From the NCBI RefSeq assembly GCF_000407505.1, contig NZ_ASWE01000001.1, forward strand, positions 989,324 to 1,053,323: 64,000 bases of DNA. The letters run 5' to 3'. This document shows positions 1 to 8,229 of the stretch, one piece after another; position 1 is the first letter of the stretch; the number at the start of each line of letters is the position of its first letter. Under the pieces are notes generated by a model. It was not told the origin of the DNA. It did not search any database and was given only the letters and a program-made list of their open reading frames with translations. The position numbers were made by a program, and so were the translations under genes. The stretch comes from Enterococcus phoeniculicola ATCC BAA-412. GTDB lineage: Bacteria > Bacillota > Bacilli > Lactobacillales > Enterococcaceae.

Positions 1-1
1 T

Positions 2-211
2 ATTTTATGGGGAAAGCCTGCTCAAGAAAAAGCAAAAATGATTGATAAATCAAGGCATATCATAATTAGTGGTCCCCATCCAAGCCCACTTTCTGCTTAT
101 CGAGGTTTTTTTGGCTCCAAACCATTTTCAAAAGCAAATGATGCATTTTTAGCCTTAGGAGAAACACCGATTGATTGGCAACTGCCAGACCCGTCTGTAC
201 TAAACAGTTAA
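2..211 (+). CDS. ung: Uracil-DNA glycosylase, C-terminal fragment (5' end outside window)
   Basis: This frame is open from the window edge to a TAA and encodes the last 69 residues of a family 1 uracil-DNA glycosylase, which excises uracil from DNA to start base-excision repair. The segment [20 protein letters not shown] carries the family's HPSPLS motif, whose His is the catalytic residue of the DNA-intercalating loop, followed by the conserved GFFG.KPFS run. The frame ends normally, so it is cut by the window and not degraded. ung directly before pta is a familiar enterococcal order. Confidence 0.93.
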   Translation: MLWGKPAQEKAKMIDKSRHIIISGPHPSPLSAYRGFFGSKPFSKANDAFLALGETPIDWQLPDPSVLNS

Positions 212-353
212 AGCGCTGTTATAGTGCAGAAAGAACTATCTGTGAAATCTTTAACATTCTTAGACTTTTCTCTATGAAACAGCTTAAAAATCTGTTCTTT
301 TTTTCAAAGATAGTGTATGATGAGTGAGTAAACTAAATCTGGAGGGTCTTATC

Positions 354-1334
354 TTGGAATTATTTGATAGTCTTAAATTTAAAGTTGTTCGTCGTAACAT
401 TAAAATTGTTTTCCCTGAAGCAACAGATGCACGTATCTTAGGTGCTGCTGCACGTCTTAAAGCAGAAGAATTAATGGAACCGATTTTAATTGGAAATCCG
501 GAAGAAATTCGTAAATCAGCACATGCTCGTGGAATCAAAGCATCAACATTCACTATTTATGATCCAGAAAACTATGATGGCTGGGATGCAATGGTTGAAG
601 CTTTTGTTGAACGTCGTAACGGAAAAGCAACGAAAGAACAAGCAGAAACGATTCTAAAAGATGTGAACTATTTTGGAACAATGCTTACTTATATGGGGAT
701 TGCTGATGGTATGGTGAGTGGTGCTATTCATTCTACTGGAGACACAGTTCGTCCTGCATTACAAATTATTAAAACAAAACCAGGTATTAGCCGTACAAGT
801 GGTGCCATGATTATGGTTCGCGGACGTGACCAAGAAAAATATATCTTTGCTGACTGTGCAATCAATGTGAACCCAACTGCTCAAGAATTAGCTGAAATTG
901 CTGTTGACTCTGCAAAAACTGCTGAATTATTCGATATTGATCCAAAAGTAGCAATGATGAGCTTCTCTACAAAAGGCTCTGCAAAAGCACCTGAGGTTGA
1001 TAAAGTAGTTGAAGCAACAAAAATTGCTAAACAATTAGCACCGCAATATCAAATTGATGGAGAATTACAATTTGATGCTTCTTATGTTTCATCAGTTGCA
1101 CAATTAAAAGCACCAAATTCTAACGTTGCGGGACAAGCGACTGTCTTTGTATTCCCAGAACTACAATCAGGGAATATTGGCTACAAAATTGCACAACGCT
1201 TAGGAAACTTTGAAGCGATTGGACCAATCTTACAAGGATTGAACAAACCCGTTTCTGACTTATCTCGTGGTGCCAATGAAGAAGATGTTTATAAACTTTC
1301 AATTATTACTGCCGCTCAAACATTAATGAGCTAA
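354..1334 (+). CDS. pta: Phosphate acetyltransferase
   Basis: Interconverts acetyl-CoA and acetyl phosphate in the cytosol, the first step of acetate fermentation with acetate kinase. The 326-residue product has the short Pta/EutD length without the N-terminal extension of E. coli Pta. It begins ELFDSLKFKVV and shows the family segments IVFPEATDARIL near the N-terminus, GMVSGAIHSTGDTVRPALQ around residue 130, and SNVAGQATVFVFPELQSGNI near residue 270. I chose the TTG at 354 because GGAGG at 341-345 sits at ideal spacing; an upstream ATG at 324 in the same frame lies before that site and has no ribosome-binding site. A strong terminator follows directly. Confidence 0.93.
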   Translation: MELFDSLKFKVVRRNIKIVFPEATDARILGAAARLKAEELMEPILIGNPEEIRKSAHARGIKASTFTIYDPENYDGWDAMVEAFVERRNGKATKEQAETILKDVNYFGTMLTYMGIADGMVSGAIHSTGDTVRPALQIIKTKPGISRTSGAMIMVRGRDQEKYIFADCAINVNPTAQELAEIAVDSAKTAELFDIDPKVAMMSFSTKGSAKAPEVDKVVEATKIAKQLAPQYQIDGELQFDASYVSSVAQLKAPNSNVAGQATVFVFPELQSGNIGYKIAQRLGNFEAIGPILQGLNKPVSDLSRGANEEDVYKLSIITAAQTLMS

Positions 1335-1346
1335 TTGGAAAAATTA

Positions 1347-1382
1347 AAAACAGGAACAGCTAGTCTGCTCCTGTTTTTTTTG
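1347..1382 (+). terminator. Intrinsic terminator of pta
   Basis: Arms at 1349-1359 and 1365-1375 pair as an 11-bp stem around a 5-nt loop, with a run of eight T after the right arm. It begins 15 bp after the pta stop. Confidence 0.9.
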
Positions 1383-1529
1383 TTACACTTGTCCACCTTT
1401 TTTCCTATAAAGGTGCTTAGTTCACTAAATTATCAGCTTTTTTCTGTTTCTTTTCTTTTAAAAGCTGTACTTTTTCTTTTCAAAAAAAGATTCACAATGT
1501 ATACTAACAAAAGAAAGTAGGGATAAGCT

Positions 1530-2006
1530 GTGAGTATTTTGATAGAGAATCCAAAAAGTACTGAGTATTTAGCGGTAATCATTGGAGAAGTGGCAAAAGC
1601 TGGAGACAATTTGGTGCTTACTGGTGATTTAGGAGCTGGGAAAACGACATTAACGAAAGGGATTGCACTTGGTCTAGGAATTGATCAAATGATTAAGAGC
1701 CCTACTTATACAATCATTAGAGAATATCAGCAGGGAAGAATTCCTTTGTATCATATGGACGTTTATCGAGTAGAGTTTGGCGCTTCTGATCTTGGGCTAG
1801 ATGAATATTTTGAAGGCGATGGCTTATCTGTCATCGAATGGGGAAATAATTTAAAAGAGGCACTTCCGGAGGATTATCTAGAACTTATCATTACAAAAGA
1901 CGAGACGGATTTAGAAAAGAGAACCATTACATTTCAATCGTTTGGTACGAAAGCCCAAGCATTTAAAGAGCGAATTTTAGAAAAATGGGCTCATACTCAT
2001 GAGTGA
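1530..2006 (+). CDS. tsaE: tRNA threonylcarbamoyladenosine biosynthesis ATPase TsaE
   Basis: ATPase partner of TsaB and TsaD in making the t6A37 modification of ANN-decoding tRNAs. The 158-residue protein has a Walker A loop in GDLGAGKTTLTKGI near residues 33-46, then SPTYTIIREY and LYHMDVYR around residues 60-80, and SVIEWGNN near residue 105, all typical of the YjeE/TsaE family. The start is GTG. The stop overlaps the start of the GNAT gene (ATG at 1999), indicating translational coupling. TsaB and TsaD are not in the window. Confidence 0.93.
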   Translation: MSILIENPKSTEYLAVIIGEVAKAGDNLVLTGDLGAGKTTLTKGIALGLGIDQMIKSPTYTIIREYQQGRIPLYHMDVYRVEFGASDLGLDEYFEGDGLSVIEWGNNLKEALPEDYLELIITKDETDLEKRTITFQSFGTKAQAFKERILEKWAHTHE

Positions 2007-2523
2007 AGAGATGGAAGTTGTCATACGTGAAGCAATTCCTAACGACGCAGGAGCATTACTTGCTGTGACCAAAGTAATTGGTGGAGAAACAGACTTACTC
2101 ATTATGGATGAAGAAGGGATGGCTCTTGAAGAAGAGGAACTAGCCTATCAGCTTGCTCGTTTATACGAAAGTGAAAATAACATTCTATTCGTTGCTTTGG
2201 TGGATGCCAAAATCGTTGGGGTTGCCTCTGTAAAAGCAGAAGCGAACGTTCGAATGGCTCATATTGGTGAAGTAGGGATTAGTCTTTTACAAAGCTTTTG
2301 GGGCTTTGGCCTAGGAAGTTTACTGATGGATGAAGTGATTTTGTGGGCACAAGAAAGTAAAATTATCCGACGTTTGGAATTAACCGTTCAGAGTCGAAAC
2401 CTGCGAGCAATTCATCTCTATGAAAAGTTTGGGTTTCAAACAGAAGGTGTGCTCAAGCGAGGAGCTAGACTAGATGATGGTCAGTTTCTAGATGTTCGGC
2501 TGATGAGCCTGCTGATTGATTAA
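1999..2523 (+). CDS. GNAT family N-acetyltransferase
   Basis: A 174-residue Gcn5-related acetyltransferase of unknown substrate. The C-terminal half carries the fold's signature: HIGEVGISLLQSFWGFGLGS contains the acetyl-CoA loop (residues about 90-108), and LELTVQSRNLRAIHLYEKFGF is the conserved strand-helix motif in many GNAT proteins that precedes EGVLKRG. It overlaps tsaE by 8 bp, so the two are coupled. A GNAT gene after tsaE suggests RimI (acetylation of ribosomal protein S18), but the sequence looks closer to general YhhY/RimJ-like acetyltransferases, so I do not assign rimI. A shared terminator follows. Confidence 0.85.
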   Translation: MSEEMEVVIREAIPNDAGALLAVTKVIGGETDLLIMDEEGMALEEEELAYQLARLYESENNILFVALVDAKIVGVASVKAEANVRMAHIGEVGISLLQSFWGFGLGSLLMDEVILWAQESKIIRRLELTVQSRNLRAIHLYEKFGFQTEGVLKRGARLDDGQFLDVRLMSLLID

Positions 2524-2573
2524 AGAAGGTTCTATCAACAATGGATAGCCCATTATTGATAGAACCTTCTTTT
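2523..2573. terminator. Bidirectional terminator between the GNAT gene and the PTS operon
   Basis: A 16-bp perfect stem (2523-2538 with 2556-2571), A-rich on the left flank and T-rich on the right flank, so it can end transcription from both sides of the convergent pair. Confidence 0.88.
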
Positions 2574-2575
2574 AT

Positions 2576-2803
2576 TTACACTGTTCCAAACATACGTCGA
2601 GATTTATTTGTTAAAATTGTTCCCCAAAATGTGACGGTAATGACGAGTAAAAAGTCAGCATGTAAAAAAGCAAAAAGAAAACTAAGTACGAACATACAAG
2701 GTGTTCCTATAAAGAAAATTTGTTTAAAGCTAATTTTTTCTAGTGCAGATAGTTTCAGCAAAAATTGGGTAAGAACAAAGGTGAATAAAAATAAATAAAT
2801 CAT
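2576..2803 (-). CDS. Small hydrophobic membrane protein, downstream of the EIIC gene
   Basis: A 75-residue hydrophobic product with two or three predicted membrane segments (about residues 2-18, 28-48 and 50-64) and a basic tail. I do not recognise a family. It starts 17 bp after the EIIC stop with a good GGAAAGGAAAAG ribosome-binding site ahead of its ATG, and its stop lies just before the shared terminator, so it looks like the last gene of that operon. The opposite-strand frame over the same bases has no ribosome-binding site. It may be a chaperone or partner of the EIIC; this is inference. Confidence 0.55.
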   Translation of the reverse strand: MIYLFLFTFVLTQFLLKLSALEKISFKQIFFIGTPCMFVLSFLFAFLHADFLLVITVTFWGTILTNKSRRMFGTV

Positions 2804-2820
2804 ATCTTTTCCTTTCCTTT

Positions 2821-4140
2821 CTACGCTTCTACAACAGTATCAGCAATTGCTTCTTCATTTTTCGCTTCAATTTCAAGCTGTTGTTTTTCAAATATTTTAA
2901 AGAATGGATAGTAAATAGCTAATGAAAGAACAAAGTTAACAATCGTTAAGATTGCTGCAGGAATACTCCAGTTTGTACTCATTAAAGAGCCCACTGGACC
3001 AACCATTGTAAAAGGCAATTTTGCCATCATCATAGGAACTAGACCTGTAATGGTTGCAATATAGGAAACAATCGTCAAGATAATTGGAGTAAAAATAAAT
3101 GGGATAATTAAAATCGGATTCATAACAATAGGGGTACCGAATACAATTGGTTCATTAATGTTAAAGATTCCCGGAACAATCGTTAATTTCCCCATCTGTT
3201 TTAAGAATTTTACTCGTGATGTTAAGAATAAAATAGCTAGTGCTAGAGTGGTGCCTGATCCGCCAATTTGAACGAACCATTGTAAAAATTGCTCTGTAAA
3301 CAAATTAGGTAGCTCATGTGCATTTCCAATATGATCGAAGGCCTCCATATTTTCTAGTATAGCCGAATCCCACATTGGTCGAATAATTGGTCCTAGAACT
3401 GCTTCTCCGTGAATTCCAAAAGACCAGAACAGTTGAATAAGAAAGACCGTGATAATTCCGCCAATTAAGCTATTACCAACTAGCAATTTTTTAAGTGGAC
3501 TTACTGCTAAAGTAACCGTACTATTGATATCAAAATGCAGCCCATGTCTAATTCCCCAGAACAGTAAAATGATGACTGCAGTTGGAATAAGTGCCGCAAA
3601 TGATTTTGAAACAGCCGGTGGAACACTACTTGGCATTTTAATAGTAATATTTTTTTGAAGAAGAATTCGATAAATTTCTACTGAAATAATAGCTGTAACA
3701 ATTGCTCCAAATAAAGAGGTAGAGCTTAAATCTGCAATAGTTAAATAGCGGCCTGCATTAATGACTCCTTCAACATCATCAGCTACTTGGGTAGGAACAA
3801 CTACACTGATAAGAAAACCTAGTGTTGATAGTAACCCAGAACTCAATGGATCCACTTTGTAAGATTCTCCTAAAAAATGTCCAACACTGAATGCTGCATA
3901 TAGTGCCATTACACCAACTGTAAAGCGAAATGGAATATCTAGTGTAGGACGAATGCTGCTAATCATTTCTTCGTAGCCTTCAATTGGCAGATTTAAGAAG
4001 ATAACAAATATCGAACCAACAACGGTTAATGGTAAAGTTGAAATTAATCCATTTCGAATCGCCATCAGATGTCGTTGCTTTCCAATTTTATCTGCAACAG
4101 GTAAAAAATACTTCTCAAGAAACCCCATAATTTTTGTCAT
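2821..4140 (-). CDS. PTS cellobiose/beta-glucoside-family (Lac family) EIIC permease
   Basis: A 439-residue integral membrane transporter of the PTS Lac/CelB EIIC family, which imports a beta-glucoside or related disaccharide while EIIB phosphorylates it. The start FLEKYFLPVADKIGKQRHL and IRNGLISTLPLTVVGS are hallmark N-terminal sequences, and the middle INEPIVFGTPIVMNPILIIP (about residue 330) is the conserved substrate loop. The ATG has AAGGAG at 9-nt spacing. No EIIA or EIIB gene is adjacent, so partner proteins must come from elsewhere. It is divergent from a phospho-beta-glucosidase gene, which supports a beta-glucoside substrate. The very C-terminus is acidic. Confidence 0.9.
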   Translation of the reverse strand: MTKIMGFLEKYFLPVADKIGKQRHLMAIRNGLISTLPLTVVGSIFVIFLNLPIEGYEEMISSIRPTLDIPFRFTVGVMALYAAFSVGHFLGESYKVDPLSSGLLSTLGFLISVVVPTQVADDVEGVINAGRYLTIADLSSTSLFGAIVTAIISVEIYRILLQKNITIKMPSSVPPAVSKSFAALIPTAVIILLFWGIRHGLHFDINSTVTLAVSPLKKLLVGNSLIGGIITVFLIQLFWSFGIHGEAVLGPIIRPMWDSAILENMEAFDHIGNAHELPNLFTEQFLQWFVQIGGSGTTLALAILFLTSRVKFLKQMGKLTIVPGIFNINEPIVFGTPIVMNPILIIPFIFTPIILTIVSYIATITGLVPMMMAKLPFTMVGPVGSLMSTNWSIPAAILTIVNFVLSLAIYYPFFKIFEKQQLEIEAKNEEAIADTVVEA

Positions 4141-4476
4141 GTTTTATACTCCTTTTGGTTATATTTTTTTGTCAACATGGAAATCATAACATTATATCCT
4201 TTTAATAAAAAGACACTGTGTAAGCGCATTAGTAAAAGAAAGGGTAGCTACATTAAAAGTTGACACAAATTGACAGTTTTTATTGCTACCCCCGTTTATT
4301 TAAAATAGAGGAAACTCTAGCTTATGTCACTGTGTAGATACAATAAATGTAACGCCCAGTAACACTTATGTTACAAATGACGAAATCTAAAACAGGTAAC
4401 GCTTTCAGAAAAAAGAGAAATTCTTCGCAAAAAGGATAGTATACTGAGAACAGAAAGACTGAGGGAGGAAATAGAT
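4141..4476. other. Divergent promoter region between EIIC and phospho-beta-glucosidase
   Basis: No gene here. The stretch holds a perfect cre match (4394-4407), a weaker cre-like sequence around 4219-4232 and a TATACT -10-like hexamer at 4440-4445. It should carry the promoters of both divergent transcripts, but no well-spaced -35 was seen for either. Confidence 0.6.
4394..4407 (-). promoter_or_regulatory. cre site (CcpA catabolite-response element)
   Basis: Read on the minus strand, TGAAAGCGTTACCT matches the consensus TGWAARCGYTWNCW at all 14 positions. It lies about 70 bp upstream of the phospho-beta-glucosidase start and about 250 bp upstream of the divergent EIIC gene, so CcpA with HPr-Ser-P probably represses this module when glucose is present. 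Confidence 0.75.
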
Positions 4477-5802
4477 ATGGAAAAATCTGGAATTAAAATT
4501 GTGACAATTGGTGGGGGCTCCAGCTATACACCAGAATTAATTGAAGGCTTTATTAAACGATATGAAGAGTTACCGATTCGAGAAATTTGGTTAGTTGATA
4601 TTGAAAAAGGAAAAGAAAAGCTAGAAATCGTTGGAGAAATGGCACGTAGAATGGTGAAAGCTGCAGGGATTGATTGTAAAATATTCTTAACGTTAGATAG
4701 ACGAGAAGCCTTAAAAGATGCAGATTTTGTGACCACACAGCTTCGAGTAGGTTTACTAGATGCACGAATCCAAGATGAACGTATTCCGTTAAGTCATGGA
4801 ATGATTGGACAAGAAACCAATGGTGCAGGGGGGATATTTAAAGCTTTGCGCACAGTTCCTGTAATACTAGATATTGTTTCTGATATGAAAGAGCTTTGTC
4901 CAAATGCATGGCTGATTAACTTTACCAATCCTGCTGGTATGGTAACCGAAGCGGTCTTGAAATATGGTCAATGGGAAAAAGTCATTGGCTTATGTAACAT
5001 TCCTGTGAATGCGGTAGTTGAAGAAGCAGAAATATTACAAGAAAAACCACGCGATCTATTCTTCCAATTTGCCGGAATTAATCATCTTCATTGGCATACT
5101 GTTAAAGACAATCGCGGTACAGACCGAACAGATGAATTAATTAAAAAAATGTATGGAGAAGGCGATGCAAAAAGTATTGTTGCCAACATTTCAGATAATA
5201 ATCTATTATTTGAGCAAGTAGAAAACCTTCACATGGTTCCTTGTCCTTATCACCGTTACTATTACATGACTGAAGAGATGCTTGCTGAGGAGCTTGCAGA
5301 TTTTAAAGCCAATGGTACACGTGCTGAAAAAGTAAAACAAATTGAAAAAGAACTTTTCGACTTATATAAAGATCCGGCTTTGGACTACAAACCACAACAA
5401 TTAGCCGAACGTGGCGGGGCGCGTTATAGTGATGCTGCCTGTGAAATCATTAATGCTATCTACAATGACAAACATTCAACCATGACGGTGAGCACACGAA
5501 ATAATGGAACAATTTCCGATTTACCTGATGATTGTGCAGTAGAAGTAACAGCGTCTATTACAGCAAACGGACCTATTCCTTACCAATTTGGTCATTTTTC
5601 ACCAAAAGAACGGGGTCTTCTTCAATTAATGAAGTCGATGGAAGAGTTAACTATTGAAGCTGCTGTTACTGGAGATTATGGAACACTTCTCCAAGCATTC
5701 ACGATGAATCCATTAATTACAAGTGGACCTACTGCTAAACAAATGATGGATGAGCTTCTCGAAGCGCATAAAGAGTATCTACCTGCTTTCTTCAAAAAAT
5801 AA
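4477..5802 (+). CDS. 6-phospho-beta-glucosidase, glycoside hydrolase family 4
   Basis: Cytosolic NAD+- and metal-dependent hydrolase that splits phosphorylated beta-glucosides (for example cellobiose-6-phosphate) delivered by a PTS. The 441 residues start with the Rossmann motif IVTIGGGSSYTPEL, then TTQLRVGLLDAR, QETNGAGGIFKALRTVP, LINFTNPAGMVTEA near residue 145, the metal-binding CNIP near residue 170 and INHLHWHT near residue 200. This CelF/LicH pattern is the beta-type, unlike the GlvA-type gene later in the window. GGGAGG precedes the ATG. A cre site lies upstream and an RpiR regulator gene sits convergently downstream. Confidence 0.92.
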   Translation: MEKSGIKIVTIGGGSSYTPELIEGFIKRYEELPIREIWLVDIEKGKEKLEIVGEMARRMVKAAGIDCKIFLTLDRREALKDADFVTTQLRVGLLDARIQDERIPLSHGMIGQETNGAGGIFKALRTVPVILDIVSDMKELCPNAWLINFTNPAGMVTEAVLKYGQWEKVIGLCNIPVNAVVEEAEILQEKPRDLFFQFAGINHLHWHTVKDNRGTDRTDELIKKMYGEGDAKSIVANISDNNLLFEQVENLHMVPCPYHRYYYMTEEMLAEELADFKANGTRAEKVKQIEKELFDLYKDPALDYKPQQLAERGGARYSDAACEIINAIYNDKHSTMTVSTRNNGTISDLPDDCAVEVTASITANGPIPYQFGHFSPKERGLLQLMKSMEELTIEAAVTGDYGTLLQAFTMNPLITSGPTAKQMMDELLEAHKEYLPAFFKK

Positions 5803-5870
5803 GTAGCTAACTACCTATTTTACTATATTCAGATAATTTTGAAGGAAGTAACCCTATCAAAATTTTCCAA

Positions 5871-5921
5871 ATAAAGCCCCTAGAAATCAACTTAAACCGC
5901 TGATTTCTAGGGGCTTTTCAC
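5871..5921. terminator. Bidirectional terminator between phospho-beta-glucosidase and RpiR gene
   Basis: A 17-bp perfect stem (5873-5889 with 5901-5917) with an 11-nt loop. It serves both converging genes. Confidence 0.9.
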
Positions 5922-5945
5922 TCCTTAAACGTACTGGACACGCAC

Positions 5946-6710
5946 TTATTCTTCTTCGCTAGTTTGAAATTGCTTAATTTTTCGCACTTCTTTTGCTAAG
6001 TACTCAATCGTATAAAGTGCAGGAACTTGCGAGGTTAAATCGGCATCTCCATTTTTTTCCGTAGAAATATAATAGGCAAGATTCACATCAGAAAGCTTGG
6101 CAATCGTTGAATTGCTGCTGTTTGTGATGGAAATAATCGTACTTCGATTTGCTAAAAACTGATTTAGATAGTTCACAATATTCTTTGTCTCCCCACTAAC
6201 AGATAAAGCAATCACACACACTTTTTCTGCTAAGCTTTTGCTGAAGAAGTCAATTGGATGGTTCGCGGGATCTTCAATACGAAAAGCCATACTGAAAATA
6301 GAGGAGAAATAGAGCACCCCATATTCAGCAATAATATTAGAAGAACCAGAACCGATAAAAATAACTAGCTCTTTTTGTGCAAGAAGCTGAGCTGCTGCAC
6401 GCAGGGTTTCTTGAAAATTTGACTCACTTGTACGATGAATAAAATTAATAAAAGCACTTTCGTCCACAGCATGAATAGGATGGTCATCCTTTAGAGACTC
6501 TTTGTAAAGCTGCAGCTTTATTTTAAACTCAGAAAATCCTTCACATTCAAATTTTTTACAAAAGCGAAGGACACTAGCTGTACTACTGTGGGTATTTTTT
6601 GCTAAATCACGAATTCTCATGTATACCACTTGGTCGATATGAGTGGCAACATATTTATAAATTTCTAAGTCAATGTTACTCAACTCAGGTGTATATTTAA
6701 GAAACAGCAT
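5946..6710 (-). CDS. MurR/RpiR family transcriptional regulator
   Basis: A 254-residue regulator with an N-terminal RpiR helix-turn-helix (residues about 1-75, including MRIRDLAKNTHSSTASVLRF) and a C-terminal SIS sugar-phosphate-binding domain (residues about 105-240, with VIFIGSGSSNIIAEY and VIALSVSGETKNIV). Such proteins sense a phosphosugar, so this one probably controls the adjacent beta-glucoside genes; the nearby location is the only support. The ATG has GGAGG at 7-nt spacing. It is followed on its own strand by the shared terminator. Confidence 0.9.
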   Translation of the reverse strand: MLFLKYTPELSNIDLEIYKYVATHIDQVVYMRIRDLAKNTHSSTASVLRFCKKFECEGFSEFKIKLQLYKESLKDDHPIHAVDESAFINFIHRTSESNFQETLRAAAQLLAQKELVIFIGSGSSNIIAEYGVLYFSSIFSMAFRIEDPANHPIDFFSKSLAEKVCVIALSVSGETKNIVNYLNQFLANRSTIISITNSSNSTIAKLSDVNLAYYISTEKNGDADLTSQVPALYTIEYLAKEVRKIKQFQTSEEE

Positions 6711-6740
6711 ACAAACGCCTCCGCTTTATGATGGTGAAAA

Positions 6741-7274
6741 TTATTTGACAGTTACTAATTTTTTTAAGGGCTCCACACCAAAATGCGATTCCTGATATAA
6801 TAAAATTTCTGCACACGCCCGACTATCCTCCAGTGCATCATGGTGATTTTGCAAAGTAATATCCAGATTCGCACAAACCGTATTTAAACGATGATTTTGC
6901 ATCTCCGGAAATAGCTTTCTGCTGGTTTTTACCGTACATAAAGATAAATAGTTAGGTTGTTCTAACTGGTAATAGTCTAAACAGCCAGCAAGAACCTTTG
7001 TGTCAAAAGCTGCATTGTGAGCAACAATCAAACTATTCTGATGAAAATAGTTCTGAATGTTTTTCCAGACATCTGGAAACTTTGGTGCTTGACGAACATC
7101 TTCTGGATGAATCCCATGTACTTGAATATTTCTCCAAAAAAACTCTGTCTCTGGTTGAATTAGTGAATAATATTCTCCCACAATTTTGCTTTCCTGAACC
7201 ATGACTAATGCTAAGGAGCAGGCACTGTAGGGAAGATGATTGGCTGTTTCAAAGTCCATTGCGATAAAATTCAT
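6741..7274 (-). CDS. DnaQ-like 3'-5' exonuclease (DEDDh)
   Basis: A 177-residue single-domain exonuclease of the DnaQ/RNase T superfamily. The metal ligands are visible: FIAMDFETAN near the N-terminus (Asp and Glu of Exo I), VAHNAAFDTKVL near residue 85 (Exo II Asp) and NHHDALEDSRACAEI near residue 145 (the His and Asp of Exo III). Stand-alone copies of this size are common in Firmicutes and act in repair or RNA/DNA end trimming; the substrate cannot be read from sequence. It has a strong AAGGAGG ribosome-binding site and starts 94 bp from exoA on the same strand. Confidence 0.88.
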   Translation of the reverse strand: MNFIAMDFETANHLPYSACSLALVMVQESKIVGEYYSLIQPETEFFWRNIQVHGIHPEDVRQAPKFPDVWKNIQNYFHQNSLIVAHNAAFDTKVLAGCLDYYQLEQPNYLSLCTVKTSRKLFPEMQNHRLNTVCANLDITLQNHHDALEDSRACAEILLYQESHFGVEPLKKLVTVK

Positions 7275-7368
7275 TGCGAGAACCTCCTTATTTCTAGCTG
7301 TACTTTAGCATAGAATGACACAAATAACAAAAGAATCTAAATAATCTTAAAAATGATTATTCATTTTA

Positions 7369-8124
7369 TTAAAAAGTAATCGATACTTCTACCGGACAAT
7401 GATCACTCCCTGTAATCTCCGAATGTATTTTTGCATCAACAAGTTTTTCACTAAGGTCATCGGAGACGACAAAATAGTCAATTCTCCATCCCGCATTATT
7501 CGCACGTGCATTAAATCGATAACTCCACCAAGAATAGGCACCCTCTGTTTCTGGATAAAAGTAACGGAAAGTGTCAATAAATCCACTTTCTAATAACTCA
7601 GTGAACTTTTCACGTTCTTCTGGTGTAAATCCCGCATTTTTTTGATTTGTCTTCCAGTTTTTTAAATCAATGTTTTGATGCGCAACATTTAAATCTCCAC
7701 AAAGAATCACAGGTTTCTTTTTCTTTAATTCTTTTAGGTACTCACGAAAAGCAATTTCCCATGTCATACGATAGTCTAGACGACGTAATTCGTTTTGCGA
7801 ATTTGGTGTATAGCAGGTAATCATGTAAAAATCTGCATACTCAAGGGTAATCACACGTCCTTCTTTATCGTGTTCCTCAACGCCTAAGCCGTAAGTAACA
7901 GCTAAAGCGGGTTCTTTTGCAAATATTGCTGTTCCAGAATACCCCTTTTTTTCTGCGTAGTTCCAATACTGGTAATACCCAGGTAAATCCATTTCAATTT
8001 GACCTTCTTGGAGTTTTGTTTCTTGTAAACAAAAGAAGTCTGCATCTAGTTCATTAAATACTTCCATAAAATTTTTTTTCATAACGGCACGTAGTCCATT
8101 TACATTCCAAGAAATACATTTCAT
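7369..8124 (-). CDS. exoA: Exodeoxyribonuclease III / AP endonuclease
   Basis: Cuts DNA 5' to abasic sites and has 3'-5' exonuclease activity in base-excision repair. The 251-residue protein starts KCISWNVNGLRAV, has the metal-binding Glu in FFCLQETKLQEGQ, LCGDLNVAH near residue 145, and ends GSDHCPVEVSI with the catalytic Asp-His. I place the start at the ATG at 8124, because the AGAGGA ribosome-binding site sits 9 nt before it. An in-frame ATG at 8133 directly abuts that site and cannot use it. With the DnaQ-like exonuclease it forms a small repair pair. Confidence 0.93.
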   Translation of the reverse strand: MKCISWNVNGLRAVMKKNFMEVFNELDADFFCLQETKLQEGQIEMDLPGYYQYWNYAEKKGYSGTAIFAKEPALAVTYGLGVEEHDKEGRVITLEYADFYMITCYTPNSQNELRRLDYRMTWEIAFREYLKELKKKKPVILCGDLNVAHQNIDLKNWKTNQKNAGFTPEEREKFTELLESGFIDTFRYFYPETEGAYSWWSYRFNARANNAGWRIDYFVVSDDLSEKLVDAKIHSEITGSDHCPVEVSITF

Positions 8125-8229
8125 TTTTTTCATTCCTCTTTTCTTTTAGAAAAAACCATACTTTCTTCTTTATTCTAACGAAAAATAGTGTAAGATTAAA
8201 GCAAAGAAAATGAATTTGGAGGAAAAATC

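Noticed and set aside
1335-1520. 61-residue plus-strand frame after pta
   Set aside because: It starts at the pta stop, reads through the strong pta terminator, has no ribosome-binding site and a low-complexity translation.
1999-2523. Assignment of the GNAT gene as rimI
   Set aside because: Position after tsaE suggests it, but the motif region resembles general GNAT enzymes and tsaB is absent, so no symbol was given.
2541-2798. 85-residue plus-strand frame opposite the small membrane protein
   Set aside because: It starts inside the bidirectional terminator, lacks a ribosome-binding site, and lies opposite a better-supported minus-strand gene.
4219-4232. Second cre-like sequence TGTAAGCGCATTAG
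   Set aside because: It departs from the consensus at key positions in the right half; the perfect site at 4394-4407 is enough to explain CcpA control.
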